Position numbers and translations under genes: made by a program. The notes under the pieces are model-generated. The model was not told the origin of the DNA. It saw only the letters and a list, made by a program, of their open reading frames with translations, and did not search any database. Below are positions 50,628-59,148 of a stretch of 64,000 nt of DNA, piece after piece (the first letter of the stretch is position 1; every line of letters starts with the position of its first letter). The stretch is from Variovorax sp. V93 (GTDB lineage: Bacteria > Pseudomonadota > Gammaproteobacteria > Burkholderiales > Burkholderiaceae_C). The stretch spans positions 4,877,001 to 4,941,000 of the forward strand of contig NZ_AP028669.1 in NCBI RefSeq assembly GCF_041154485.1, in the 5' to 3' direction.

Positions 50628-52438
50628 TGCCGGATGGCGTTGGCCACAATGAGGCGGGACGTGGCGCGCGTGGCACCGACGTAGAACAAGCGCATCTCTT
50701 CCAATGCGTCGTCGTCCTTGTCGAGCACCTCTTGGCCCGACACCGCCTGGCGCGCCCCCATCACCGCGACCACCGGGAATTCCAATCCCTTGCTGACATG
50801 AAGCGTCATCACCTTGATGGTGTCCGCGGCGGGGTCAAAGTCGTTCGTGCCCTTGCGTACCTTGTGCGGCAAGCGACGACGATCCAAGGCTTTGGCGCAT
50901 TCGTCCATCAACGCCCAGCTTCGGCACAGCACCGCCATATCGCCCCAGGCGTGCCCTTCGTTGTGCGCGCTGGCCATGAGTTCTGCGATCCGGTCGGCCT
51001 GCGCCCGGGTGCTCGGCAGGTCGATGACGATGGGCTCCGGCCCCTCCCGGCCGCAGCTCACGGGCTGGACGACCGGGACGCCGTCGTCGTCCTTCTCCTG
51101 GGGCCGCAGCAACTCGGTCGCCATCGCGCTTGCCGTTTGCAGGATCTGCCGGGTGTTACGGTAATTGATCTTGAGGATGGTCGTGCGGCCTTGGGCCTGC
51201 ACGCCCACGCTCTTGAAGCTGAAGGCCTTGCCTCGGCGCTTGTCGTAGATGCTCTGGGCATCGTCGTACAACAGCAGCAAGCTGTTGGTCGTGGGGTCAA
51301 CCATCTGGGTGACCAGCTTGAGCCATTCGGGCGCAAAGTCGTGGCCTTCGTCGACGAGCACCGCCATGTACTGGCCTGACGGAATCATCTTGCGGTCCAC
51401 GCCGTCGATGACGTTTTGCACCATCTGGTCCATCTTGGCGCTAACTGCCAAGTCGTTAGGCGGCAGCGGCTGACCGAACGCCACCAACTGGTCCCGGCAC
51501 CATTTGTGAAAGTGGCGGACATGGACGCGCTCGGCCAATCCCTTGGCCTGCATGGTGACGTGCAGCTTGACCGCCAGCGGTTCGTTGTAGCAAAGCACGA
51601 GCACGGGCTTGTGCAGGTCGGTCGCAGCCTTGGCCAGGTACTCGGCGCGGTAACCCAGGATCATGGTCTTGCCGGATCCTGCGACGCCATGAATGACCCG
51701 GTGGCCCTCGCCCAGGCTGCGTGCCAGTTGTTCCTGCTGCAGGTCCATCACGCGCAGCAAGTCGGGGATGGTCGCCTTGTCGTCCGCATCGTCGAAGAGC
51801 GCGCCCTGCTCGGGGACGCGCACCTCGGGAAACAGGTTCCAGCGCACCCGGTCGATCTGGGGCAACGACAGCGTGCCGCGCATGAGTTGCGGAAACATGT
51901 CCCAGAGCCGGCTCTGAAAAGCCTCGGGCTCGGCGTCCTCCAGCATTTCGTCGGAGCAGACCACACGGTTGGGCTCAATCGCGCTCCCAAGGCCTGCGGC
52001 CTCGAACTGCTTGCGCGTGATGCGCGTGAAGACGACGCCATAGCTCCACGGGAAGGTCAGCATGCCTTGCCACTTGCCTTCGTGCTGGATCAGCTGGGCA
52101 TCACGCTTCAGAGCATCGACGACCTGCAGCGCTTGATGCCTGGCTTGCTCGATCGGATTGGGGACGCTCTTGGGAACACCGTCGGGCGCGATCAACCAGT
52201 CGCCGCGGCTGGCTTTCTGGATGGTGTCCAGCCGCCAATCCTTGGTTTCGAGAATAAGCAAACCGCGGCGAGGGTGCAGTACGACGAAGTCGGGGTGGCA
52301 CTGCTTGGGGCCGATGGGGACGTCGAACCACAGCAGGTAATCGTCGTCGAGCTTCTGCTGCAGCCGCTCCGCCAGACGGCGCTCGCCGGAGGTCATGCGG
52401 GCGACGCAAGTGCTCAACGCGGGAATCAAGACAGCCAT
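50624..52438 (-). CDS. NERD nuclease-related domain plus UvrD-like SF1 helicase
   Basis: 604 residues. The N-terminal NERD domain shows CHPDFVVLHPRRGLLILETK (Asp and the ExK-like ETK of the nuclease-related fold). The helicase has Walker A GVAGSGKTMILGYRAEYLA, DEGHDFAPEWLKLV as the DExx box, LKINYRNTRQI, and motifs V/VI in VMTLHVSKGLEFPVVAVMGA and LFYVGATRATSRLIV. Proteins with this architecture occur in defence and DNA-repair islands. It is coupled to the broken PIN-like gene downstream. Confidence 0.92.
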   Translation of the reverse strand: MAVLIPALSTCVARMTSGERRLAERLQQKLDDDYLLWFDVPIGPKQCHPDFVVLHPRRGLLILETKDWRLDTIQKASRGDWLIAPDGVPKSVPNPIEQARHQALQVVDALKRDAQLIQHEGKWQGMLTFPWSYGVVFTRITRKQFEAAGLGSAIEPNRVVCSDEMLEDAEPEAFQSRLWDMFPQLMRGTLSLPQIDRVRWNLFPEVRVPEQGALFDDADDKATIPDLLRVMDLQQEQLARSLGEGHRVIHGVAGSGKTMILGYRAEYLAKAATDLHKPVLVLCYNEPLAVKLHVTMQAKGLAERVHVRHFHKWCRDQLVAFGQPLPPNDLAVSAKMDQMVQNVIDGVDRKMIPSGQYMAVLVDEGHDFAPEWLKLVTQMVDPTTNSLLLLYDDAQSIYDKRRGKAFSFKSVGVQAQGRTTILKINYRNTRQILQTASAMATELLRPQEKDDDGVPVVQPVSCGREGPEPIVIDLPSTRAQADRIAELMASAHNEGHAWGDMAVLCRSWALMDECAKALDRRRLPHKVRKGTNDFDPAADTIKVMTLHVSKGLEFPVVAVMGARQAVSGQEVLDKDDDALEEMRLFYVGATRATSRLIVANAIRQ

Positions 52439-52959
52439 GGAAGATTCGGTCGCCTAGTTTGGTCGACTGGACAAGGTTAGAACCACAACGTACCGTAACA
52501 TGTCGATACAGGCAATCGCGGTAACCCCGCCCCTCGTTGCACATCGGCCTTCAGCATGTACGGTTGCCTGATCTCATAGCGATTGGCGTGGACTCGACGC
52601 CGACGAGCAACGGGTAACTTCGACAGCCAGAGTCTTCGGGATTGCATTGCAGCGGTTGCTAACGTCCACATCGACAAGATCCGATTGTTTTGAAAAATCG
52701 GCACTGTGGCACTGCATGACGCAATGCGGCCCTCACAGAATCGACCTAAACGGCCAGGAGACGCGATCGGCATCGAGGCAATGATTTGAGCACCCCCCAA
52801 AAAATTGCTTCGAAGAGTTCCGGGAGGAGGTTTTTCAACACAATCGGCCGATAGGACCCATTCAGAAGAGAGCTTGGTCCACTGATCCGCAGGTCTGCGT
52901 CAGGAATGACGGCACTCGACTGCCATGCAGTGCCCCGATCCAGCAGCATTCCGAGACGG
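52439..52959. other. Intergenic region, AT-richer, no supported gene
   Basis: A 521-bp stretch between the restriction helicase and the NERD helicase. Base composition is more balanced than in neighbouring genes. Minus-strand frames of 60-107 codons exist but read as mixed, family-less peptides without ribosome-binding sites. The promoter for the NERD helicase should lie at the left end. It may be decayed mobile DNA. Confidence 0.45.
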
Positions 52960-55563
52960 CTACTGGTAATCGCCGGCGAAATCGCTGCGGTAGAGGGCAA
53001 GCACATCTTTCGCTTGGGTTACAGCCTCACGAACGTCTGCGCGCCCCAGGTCAAGTACCCGCAGTTGCTTGTCCACTTCGGCGATCGCTTCGACTCGCCT
53101 GAAGGCTTCTGCATGTGCAGCGGCGTACTCGGCCAAGCCCTGCAGTTTCGGCAGCGCGTCCGCCAAGTGATAGCCGTGGGGATCGACGATGTCCGCAACC
53201 ATTGTGCCGTCTTGCTGCTTGGCGAAGAAGACGAAGTCGGGACGGACGATCTTGTATTGGTCGCCGGCGCGGTAGGCCACGCCCAGCGAAGACTGGCCCG
53301 GCTGCTGTGGGTTGCGGTACCAACAGACGAAGCCGGCGCGCTGGCTTTCCGTTGCGATGACAGCCTGCTCCCAGTGGTTAAGGTCGGCCGGATAGTTGCC
53401 CTTGGCGTCGCAGAGCAGGTGGTCACGATAGGTCGGCAGCGGCGTGGCCGTTTCGTTATCCAGTGTGGAAGTAGCCTCGTCTCTAGCCTCGGGCCTGATC
53501 AGGCCCGAGCTTTGCGGCTCGCTGCTCATCTCCCTGACCTGCCGGTACTCCTCCTGTCGCGCGTCCGACAGGCCCTTGATGGCCACGCGGTACTTCGACA
53601 GCCAAGCCTTGGTGATCTTGTCAGCCTCGTCGTCCAGGTACGCTTGTAGATCCGACAGCAGGCCCAGCGCGGCGATGGCAACGCGGGCCTCATTCAGGGC
53701 TTCGAGGTACTCCTCGCTTTCCACGTCAGCCGCTTGCCGCAACGCCAGTGCGGCAGTGTAGGTGCGGGCGATGTCTGGCGTAAGGACACGGGCGGCGCGT
53801 CGGAAGGCGTCGTCGATCACCGCCATGTCGGCCTCTTCCCAGAACTGGTTGAAGGTCTTGGCCTGGCGGCGCATGTCGGCCACCAGCGACTGACCTTCAA
53901 CTTTCAACACCTGATCGCGATGAGCTGCGATCTCGTCGCACCATCGGGCTTGCGCGGCGTCCAGCACCTTGTGCAGTTCTGCATGGGCCTTCTTGCCTGC
54001 GTCGGGTAGCAGGTTGTCGATGGCCAGTTCGTGGGCCAGCGCGGTCAGGCGCCGAGGTGGCCGCGCGCCCCGCTGTGGACGGGCCTGGCTGGGCAACGAC
54101 TCAAATTTATCCCAGACTTCTTCGGGCACGTCTGGGTTGGGCGTCATCGTCGCCGGGTTGACGAGCACGCGCCCGGCCTGGGGCTGGTCGTTGTCGTTGT
54201 CGTCCCCGCTGCTGCTACCCTTCATGAGCGCATCGGCTACCGCCGCGGCGGTCTTGGGGTCGAACAGCGGCAGCAGGCACTGCACCGTGTTCAACTGGTC
54301 ATTGCCCGGGATGCGGCGGGCCAGCGGCGTGCGCACCATGCGGCCCAGCAGTTGCGTGATGTGCGTGCGGTCTAACGCGGCGCGGAACGACACCATCACT
54401 TCCGCGCGTGGGCAGTCCCAGCCGGTGCTGATGGCGTCTTTGGCCACAACTACTCGCACCCAGGTCGAATCCTGCACCCGCTCGGGCGAGATGTACGGCA
54501 CCGAGTAAGGCCCAAACTGTTGTGTGGTGTGTTCGCCGAAGACGTGGGCGACGCAGTCGGTCGGCAGTTCCGGGCACTGCTGGAAGATGGTCGCCAGCGC
54601 CTGACCGACGTCCCGCGGGTCCGGTGTGTTGGGCACCTGCAGCACCATCAGCGGAACGACCGGCTCGGCATCGCCCTGGCGCTGGGCGTAGTCCGTCCAG
54701 GCCATTGTCGCCGCCTTCAGCTTGTCGGCTGCGCGCCGCACAATCACGGTGTCGAACTTCTCGCCGTCCTTTGGAATGTCCAGAACGATCGTGTCCTTGA
54801 GCAGGCCTGAGTCCTGCACCTTCTGCGCGTCCACTACCACGTTGGGCAGGGTGCCCCGGCCCTGCGCGCCAGACATGGCGAGGTTGAAGCGGTTCACCGT
54901 GGCCGAAATGCCCCACACCACGGGAATGCCCGGCACTCCGTGCGCGCCATTGATCAGCCGCAGCACCAGCGTAGCCTTGGCGTTCTGCGCGGCCTTCGTC
55001 GGGTTGCCCATGCCGCGGTGTGCCTCGTCGAGCACAAGGTACAGCGTCAACGCCGGATCTTCGATCGTGTTGCGGATCGTGTCCCAGATGGTGTACGCGT
55101 GCATGTCCGGGCGTGATTCGGGGAAAAGGCCGCCGCCTTCGTCGCCGTCGAAGCCACGGACCAACAGGCTATTCTTGCCCAGCTTCTGTGTGTTCAGGAA
55201 GTAGATCTTCCGTGGCTCGAACTTCGGTCGATTGAACGTGGTTTCGATCACCACCAGATCGCTGTGCGGTACGCGGTCCGAGGCTTCCATCAGTCGGAAG
55301 CGCGTCTGCTCGTTCAGCGCTGGGTCATCACTGAACCAAATGACTACCGCGCCAGGCTCGGCGTCGAAGTCGTACTCGTCGGCCCCGTAGAACAACGCCT
55401 CGAAGACGGCGGCGGCCATTACGGTCTTGCCTGCGCCCGTGACGGCGGTCAGCGAGAAGGCATGTTTATCGGCGTCCTCGTGCCAGCGCCTGCGGGCCTT
55501 CTTCAGGTTGGTCAAGGTATCGTGAACCGCGTCGTTCTGATAGTCCTTCAGTGTGAATTTCAT
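52960..55563 (-). CDS. Type III-like restriction enzyme helicase subunit (Res-like)
   Basis: 867 residues. SF2 helicase motifs: the Q-like opening FTLKDYQNDAVHDTL, Walker A AVTGAGKTVMAAAVFEALF, the DEAH box in LVLDEAHRGMGN, WGISATVNRF, and VRTPLARRIPG preceded by DRTHITQLLGRM. The C-terminal region holds IVRPDFVFFAKQQDG and ADIVDPHGYHLADALPKLQG, where a nuclease is expected, but the usual (D/E)xK is not obvious. Three bases separate it from the methyltransferase gene, an Mod-Res order typical of type III systems. Confidence 0.88.
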   Translation of the reverse strand: MKFTLKDYQNDAVHDTLTNLKKARRRWHEDADKHAFSLTAVTGAGKTVMAAAVFEALFYGADEYDFDAEPGAVVIWFSDDPALNEQTRFRLMEASDRVPHSDLVVIETTFNRPKFEPRKIYFLNTQKLGKNSLLVRGFDGDEGGGLFPESRPDMHAYTIWDTIRNTIEDPALTLYLVLDEAHRGMGNPTKAAQNAKATLVLRLINGAHGVPGIPVVWGISATVNRFNLAMSGAQGRGTLPNVVVDAQKVQDSGLLKDTIVLDIPKDGEKFDTVIVRRAADKLKAATMAWTDYAQRQGDAEPVVPLMVLQVPNTPDPRDVGQALATIFQQCPELPTDCVAHVFGEHTTQQFGPYSVPYISPERVQDSTWVRVVVAKDAISTGWDCPRAEVMVSFRAALDRTHITQLLGRMVRTPLARRIPGNDQLNTVQCLLPLFDPKTAAAVADALMKGSSSGDDNDNDQPQAGRVLVNPATMTPNPDVPEEVWDKFESLPSQARPQRGARPPRRLTALAHELAIDNLLPDAGKKAHAELHKVLDAAQARWCDEIAAHRDQVLKVEGQSLVADMRRQAKTFNQFWEEADMAVIDDAFRRAARVLTPDIARTYTAALALRQAADVESEEYLEALNEARVAIAALGLLSDLQAYLDDEADKITKAWLSKYRVAIKGLSDARQEEYRQVREMSSEPQSSGLIRPEARDEATSTLDNETATPLPTYRDHLLCDAKGNYPADLNHWEQAVIATESQRAGFVCWYRNPQQPGQSSLGVAYRAGDQYKIVRPDFVFFAKQQDGTMVADIVDPHGYHLADALPKLQGLAEYAAAHAEAFRRVEAIAEVDKQLRVLDLGRADVREAVTQAKDVLALYRSDFAGDYQ

Positions 55564-55566
55564 GGC

Positions 55567-57702
55567 TCAGTCCCCATTAACAAAACTGAAGTTGGTCAGG
55601 TACGACTCGTACAGCCGTACCGGCTCAACCCCACGGGGCAATTGGCGCGTGATGGCTTGGAAGCGTCGTTCGTCATCGGTCACGATGTAAGCGATGCGTA
55701 AACCTTCCGCTACGGCGACGGCCTTGCAGAAGGGGCCAGCGGAGTCCACGTCAGCCAGCAGGCCGTAGGCGTCCACTACTGCCCAGCCAGCGGCAGGAAG
55801 CCTTTCGATGCGGCGCCCGCGACTGCCCGCACGCAGCCACAGTAGAGGGGCGATGCGGGCGAAGGCGGCGTGGTGACTAACGGCGACGGGTGCTTCATAG
55901 CTCAGATTGAAGAACTCAGCGTTCTCCTCGAAGCCTTCGGCTATTGGGAATTCGTCGGTGAACTTGTAGTCGCCTTGGATTGGCTCGCCGTCGGGAGTGA
56001 GGCCGGTGATGGCAGCGGCCACGCGAGGCTTAGTGATGTGGTCGCAAATGCCCCACTGCTCCCATTCGGCATCGCCGGGGCGCAGCCCCCTCTCACGCAG
56101 CGCCTTCTGTTCGTCGGCCGCGACCTCGTTGTTGGTGACGCAAATGCATTGGCGCTGGCCTCCGTCCTGACGGTTTAATCGCATTACAGCGTGTGCCGTG
56201 GTACCGGAGCCGGAAAAGAAGTCGAGGACAACTGCATCTCGATTCTGACTGACAAAGAAGCGCAATGTGTCCTCTACAGCGAACACTGACTTTGGAAATG
56301 GGAACCGGCGTCCGGGGATTAGCTTGCTGAGAACCAGGGAGCCGCCGCTCTCAGCGTTATGCGCGGGCACGTTCCAAACGCGCTTGGGGATCACGCCCTT
56401 GCGATCAAGGTAAACGCCTCGGACCGCGCCATCCGGATCGCGCCCGGTAATTTCGATCTGCCCCTCTTTGATCGCGTCGACAGTCCCGCTCGGAAGGTAG
56501 TGGATTGCCGCTTGACTGAGCGCAGGGTTGTGGTTCCTGGACCGAATGAATCCCTCTTGCAAGTAGCGCGACGCCGTTTCAGGTGTGATGCCCCAAAGTC
56601 CTTCATTGCCGTTCGGCCGCAACGGCCAGACTGCGAACGTCCCCTTAGGCGCGACTACCGTAGTTCGATCAACGTCATCGGTGATCGCTGCGCCGATGGA
56701 ACGAATGTGTCCCGATTCCACGCCTACGAAGATCGGGTAGAACTGATTTGGGCGAGCACCCCGGCGCGCGGTCGGTTCGCGGCGGCGCAGGCCGAGCCAC
56801 TCAATCTCACGGCCTATCTGTGCTGTGGCAGACCGGGAATCATCCAACATGTTGCGCTCGCCAAGTTGAACGACGGACGCACCTATACGAACGAAGTAGA
56901 TGAACTCCTCGACGCGCGAAAACTGACCAAAGCGCGCCACGCCCTTCGCGCTAATGACCGACGTCACCATCTCCATAGATGCTTCGGGAAACACCTGCTC
57001 CAGCAACAAGCCCAGCCGCAGGTACTCCTTCTCGTCGATCGTGACAATCAGCACCGAGTCGATCGGATTGAGCAGTTCCTTTGCGACCAACAACCGTCGC
57101 TCCATCATCGCCAGCCACTTGCTGTGACGGTACAGATCATCGCCTTCAACATAGTCGTTGTTGTACTTCCAGTCCTTCGCCCCAGTGTTGTACGGCGGAT
57201 CGATGTAGATCACGTCCACCTTGCCGCGGTGCGTGTAGGTCAGGGCCTTCAGCACGTGGTAGTTCTCGCCGTTGATCACGGTGTGGCAGGGCTTGGCGCC
57301 GCCGCGCTCCACGCGTCCGGTGCTGACCAGTCCGGGATAGATCGTGTCGCGGAACTCAGCCACCACCACCAGAGCGTCCAGGGCCACGGTCTGCGCGTCG
57401 GCCCGAGGCTCGTCCAGTAGTTCCAGGTCGGCCACCTTGTCTTGGCCAGACTTGTGGATGCGCGCCACGCGCCACAACCGTGTGTTGCCGTTCGTAGCGG
57501 TGCCGCGCGCTGGCAGCACACGTACTTTGTCGCCCTTACGCACCGGCCGTCGGGGCAGTTCCACGGCTTCGGGGCTGTGCCGCTCGAAGTTCAGGCCGAA
57601 GGGCAGGCGCGCGGACAGCACTTTGAACTCGCGCTCAAGGTCGGCGCCAAGCTGTGAATCCTTGGCCTTGGCTTGGGAGATCAGGTCGGTGAGTCGAGAC
57701 AT
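55567..57702 (-). CDS. Site-specific DNA adenine methyltransferase (type III Mod-like, beta class)
   Basis: 711 residues. The catalytic motif DPPYNTG is at residues 168-174 within VDVIYIDPPYNTG, followed by NNDYVEGDDLYRHSKWLAMM. The AdoMet motif AVVLDFFSGSGTTAHAVMRL comes late (~residue 500), the motif IV-before-I order of the beta class used by type III Mod subunits. The intervening ~300 residues are the target-recognition region. The C-terminal ~130 residues contain the IAYIVTDDERRFQAI stretch. It is first of the Mod-Res pair and should protect host DNA. Confidence 0.92.
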   Translation of the reverse strand: MSRLTDLISQAKAKDSQLGADLEREFKVLSARLPFGLNFERHSPEAVELPRRPVRKGDKVRVLPARGTATNGNTRLWRVARIHKSGQDKVADLELLDEPRADAQTVALDALVVVAEFRDTIYPGLVSTGRVERGGAKPCHTVINGENYHVLKALTYTHRGKVDVIYIDPPYNTGAKDWKYNNDYVEGDDLYRHSKWLAMMERRLLVAKELLNPIDSVLIVTIDEKEYLRLGLLLEQVFPEASMEMVTSVISAKGVARFGQFSRVEEFIYFVRIGASVVQLGERNMLDDSRSATAQIGREIEWLGLRRREPTARRGARPNQFYPIFVGVESGHIRSIGAAITDDVDRTTVVAPKGTFAVWPLRPNGNEGLWGITPETASRYLQEGFIRSRNHNPALSQAAIHYLPSGTVDAIKEGQIEITGRDPDGAVRGVYLDRKGVIPKRVWNVPAHNAESGGSLVLSKLIPGRRFPFPKSVFAVEDTLRFFVSQNRDAVVLDFFSGSGTTAHAVMRLNRQDGGQRQCICVTNNEVAADEQKALRERGLRPGDAEWEQWGICDHITKPRVAAAITGLTPDGEPIQGDYKFTDEFPIAEGFEENAEFFNLSYEAPVAVSHHAAFARIAPLLWLRAGSRGRRIERLPAAGWAVVDAYGLLADVDSAGPFCKAVAVAEGLRIAYIVTDDERRFQAITRQLPRGVEPVRLYESYLTNFSFVNGD

Positions 57703-58129
57703 GGAAATGGACTTCTTGTTGTCGTAGCGTCCGCATCATGGAAGCGGCGGAAAATCTTAGATGGTAGGCCATGCCTCAGGTTGCCCCGCCCAAAACGTGG
57801 TGCGGTGAGGTGCTGTTTTTCGGCTCGTCGCCTGGAAGCTCTAGACCATGCCCGCCAGGCGCACCATCCAGCCCTATCGCTGCCATTGACGTCGAACAGT
57901 CGGTGTTCGACCAAGCAGTCGCTGCCCGAGACCGGCGTCAACGACCGCCCCCCAGTCTGAAGCCGAGTTTGGCGGACTTGAATGAGCTTACCCAGTCCGC
58001 TTTTCGCATATCCCTTGGTCATCGTTGCATCCTTAAGCCCCAAACTCGACGCGCCTCCTGGTGTACGGCATCCGACACCGCGCCAAAAAAATGGAGAGGG
58101 GAAGTTGGAAAGGTGTTTCCCAGACAGCA
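57703..58129. other. Intergenic region between Mod gene and tRNA terminator
   Basis: About 430 bp with no supported gene. A minus-strand open frame covers most of it but has unnatural composition. This stretch holds the promoter of the Mod-Res pair and the outer end of the defence island; an attachment site could lie here but none was identified. Confidence 0.45.
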
Positions 58130-58164
58130 AAACAAAAAGCCGGACACCTTTGAAAGTGTCCGGC
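58130..58164 (-). terminator. Rho-independent terminator of tRNA-Arg
   Basis: On the minus strand a perfect 9-bp stem (GCCGGACAC/GTGTCCGGC) with an 8-nt loop is followed by TTTTTGTTTTG. It lies 15 bp after the tRNA 3' end and is a textbook intrinsic terminator. Confidence 0.9.
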
Positions 58165-58179
58165 TTGATGCTTGATATC

Positions 58180-58254
58180 TGGTCCCGCCGCCAGGAATCG
58201 AACCTGGATCTCAGCCTTCGGAGGGCCGAATTCTATCCGTTGAAATACAGCGAG
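58180..58254 (-). tRNA. tRNA-Arg (anticodon CCG)
   Basis: 75 nt with encoded CCA. The acceptor arm pairs over 7 bp with two G-U pairs (CTCGCTG with CGGCGGG). The D arm has U8, A14, GG and A21 in place, although the first D-stem pair is T-T. The anticodon stem CGGCC/GGCTG closes the loop CTCCGAA, giving anticodon CCG. The T arm CCAGG-TTCGATT-CCTGG is perfect. Reads CGG codons. It lies between the defence island and the efflux locus. Confidence 0.9.
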
Positions 58255-58261
58255 GAATCTG

Positions 58262-58282
58262 GGCTCCGGCAGAACCGGAGCC
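58262..58282. other. Perfect hairpin between acrR-type gene and tRNA-Arg
   Basis: GGCTCCGG and CCGGAGCC form an 8-bp perfect stem around a 5-nt loop. It follows the repressor gene stop on the minus strand. No T-run follows, so it may be a processing or pause structure rather than a classical terminator. Confidence 0.45.
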
Positions 58283-58297
58283 ACGCATTATCGCCCA

Positions 58298-58969
58298 TCA
58301 GGCGGCGACTTCTTCAGCTTCGTTTCCGATGCCCGCCGCCAAGTTCCGCGCAAAGCCCAGTCCGGCCAGGTAAACGTTGAAGGTGCGCCGGCCGGTGGGC
58401 ACCAGGTCGAAGGCGGTGGGGTCGAGCAGCCAGTTCTGGATGAGGCCGCTGATCAGCGCGTGCAGGCCCTGGGCCGCCACGTCGCCGGGCACGGGCAGCC
58501 TGATGTGGTCGCGCCGCGCGGCCAGGCGCAGGGCTTTTTCGAAATCGCTCACGCAGGCGTTGCGCGCGCTCAGGTGGCGCTGCTGCACCGAGGCCATGTC
58601 GTGGGTGTATTCGACCTTGTGGGTGGCCACGTCGAACACGCGGCGCACCTGGGGGTCGGTGGTCATGAGGGTGAGGGCGTGCACCATGCCCTCCTCTATT
58701 TCGGCCAGAGGGTCGTCGTCGGGGCCCGCGGCCACGGCGGCGGCCCGGGGGCCGGCCTCCAGCGGGAGGATGACGCGCTCCATCATCGCGTTGAAGAGGG
58801 CGGCCTTGTCCTTGAAGTGCCAATAGATGGCGCCGCGCGTGGCTCCGGCCTGCTGCGCAATCTGCTGCAGCGTGGTCTGCGAGACGCCTTGCGCCTGAAA
58901 CAGCAGCTCCGCGGCATCGAGCAAGCGATTCCGCGTGGCCAGTGCCTCTTCCTTCGTACGACGTGCCAC
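58298..58969 (-). CDS. AcrR-type TetR family repressor of an RND efflux operon
   Basis: 223 residues from the GTG at 58969, which has GGGAG seven bases upstream and gives the typical AcrR start ARRTKEEALATRNRLLDAAE. The TetR helix-turn-helix reads VSQTTLQQIAQQAGATRGAI, then YWHFKDKAALFNAMM. The C-terminal ligand domain resembles AcrR/MexL-type repressors. It is divergent from the adaptor-pump genes, with an AcrR-like operator between, so it should repress them and itself until a drug or lipid ligand binds. Confidence 0.92.
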   Translation of the reverse strand: MARRTKEEALATRNRLLDAAELLFQAQGVSQTTLQQIAQQAGATRGAIYWHFKDKAALFNAMMERVILPLEAGPRAAAVAAGPDDDPLAEIEEGMVHALTLMTTDPQVRRVFDVATHKVEYTHDMASVQQRHLSARNACVSDFEKALRLAARRDHIRLPVPGDVAAQGLHALISGLIQNWLLDPTAFDLVPTGRRTFNVYLAGLGFARNLAAGIGNEAEEVAA

Positions 58970-59028
58970 CAAGTCTCCCAATTTGTAAAGCCAAGCCCTT
59001 TCCGATTCGTGGGGCCATTCGATGCTGT

Positions 59029-59055
59029 CACTATACATCCATGAATGTATGTAAA
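59029..59055. promoter_or_regulatory. AcrR-like operator between repressor and efflux operon
   Basis: The dyad ATACAT-N6-ATGTAT (59033-59050) with flanking matches (ATGAATGTATGTA on the right) closely resembles the known E. coli AcrR site, whose right half also ends TGAATGTATGTA. It lies 60 bp upstream of the repressor GTG and 94 bp upstream of the adaptor ATG. It should be where the divergent AcrR-type protein binds. Confidence 0.78.
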
Positions 59056-59148
59056 CTACCGGGCTTCCCCGATGGCCCGGCTGTTTATGCTGGCTTTCTG
59101 TTCGCTCCGCGAACGCGCCATCTCCCGTCTTTGCTTCAAAGGATTCGC

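Noticed and set aside
52477..53006. Possible genes or transposase remnants between the restriction and NERD helicases
   Set aside because: Translated minus-strand frames give no recognisable transposase or other motif, and no terminal inverted repeats were found.
34500..57800. Insertion sequences or an integrase explaining the direct repeats and the island
   Set aside because: No transposase or tyrosine/serine recombinase could be recognised in any frame within the window.
57681..58130. 149-codon minus-strand frame upstream of the Mod gene
   Set aside because: It overlaps the Mod start, has unnatural composition and no motif.
58180..58254. tRNA-Arg fragment as a truncated attachment-site copy
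   Set aside because: At first the 5' acceptor looked unrelated. Shifting by one base gives seven pairs including two G-U pairs, with U8, A14, GG and A21 in register, and a terminator follows, so it reads as an intact tRNA.
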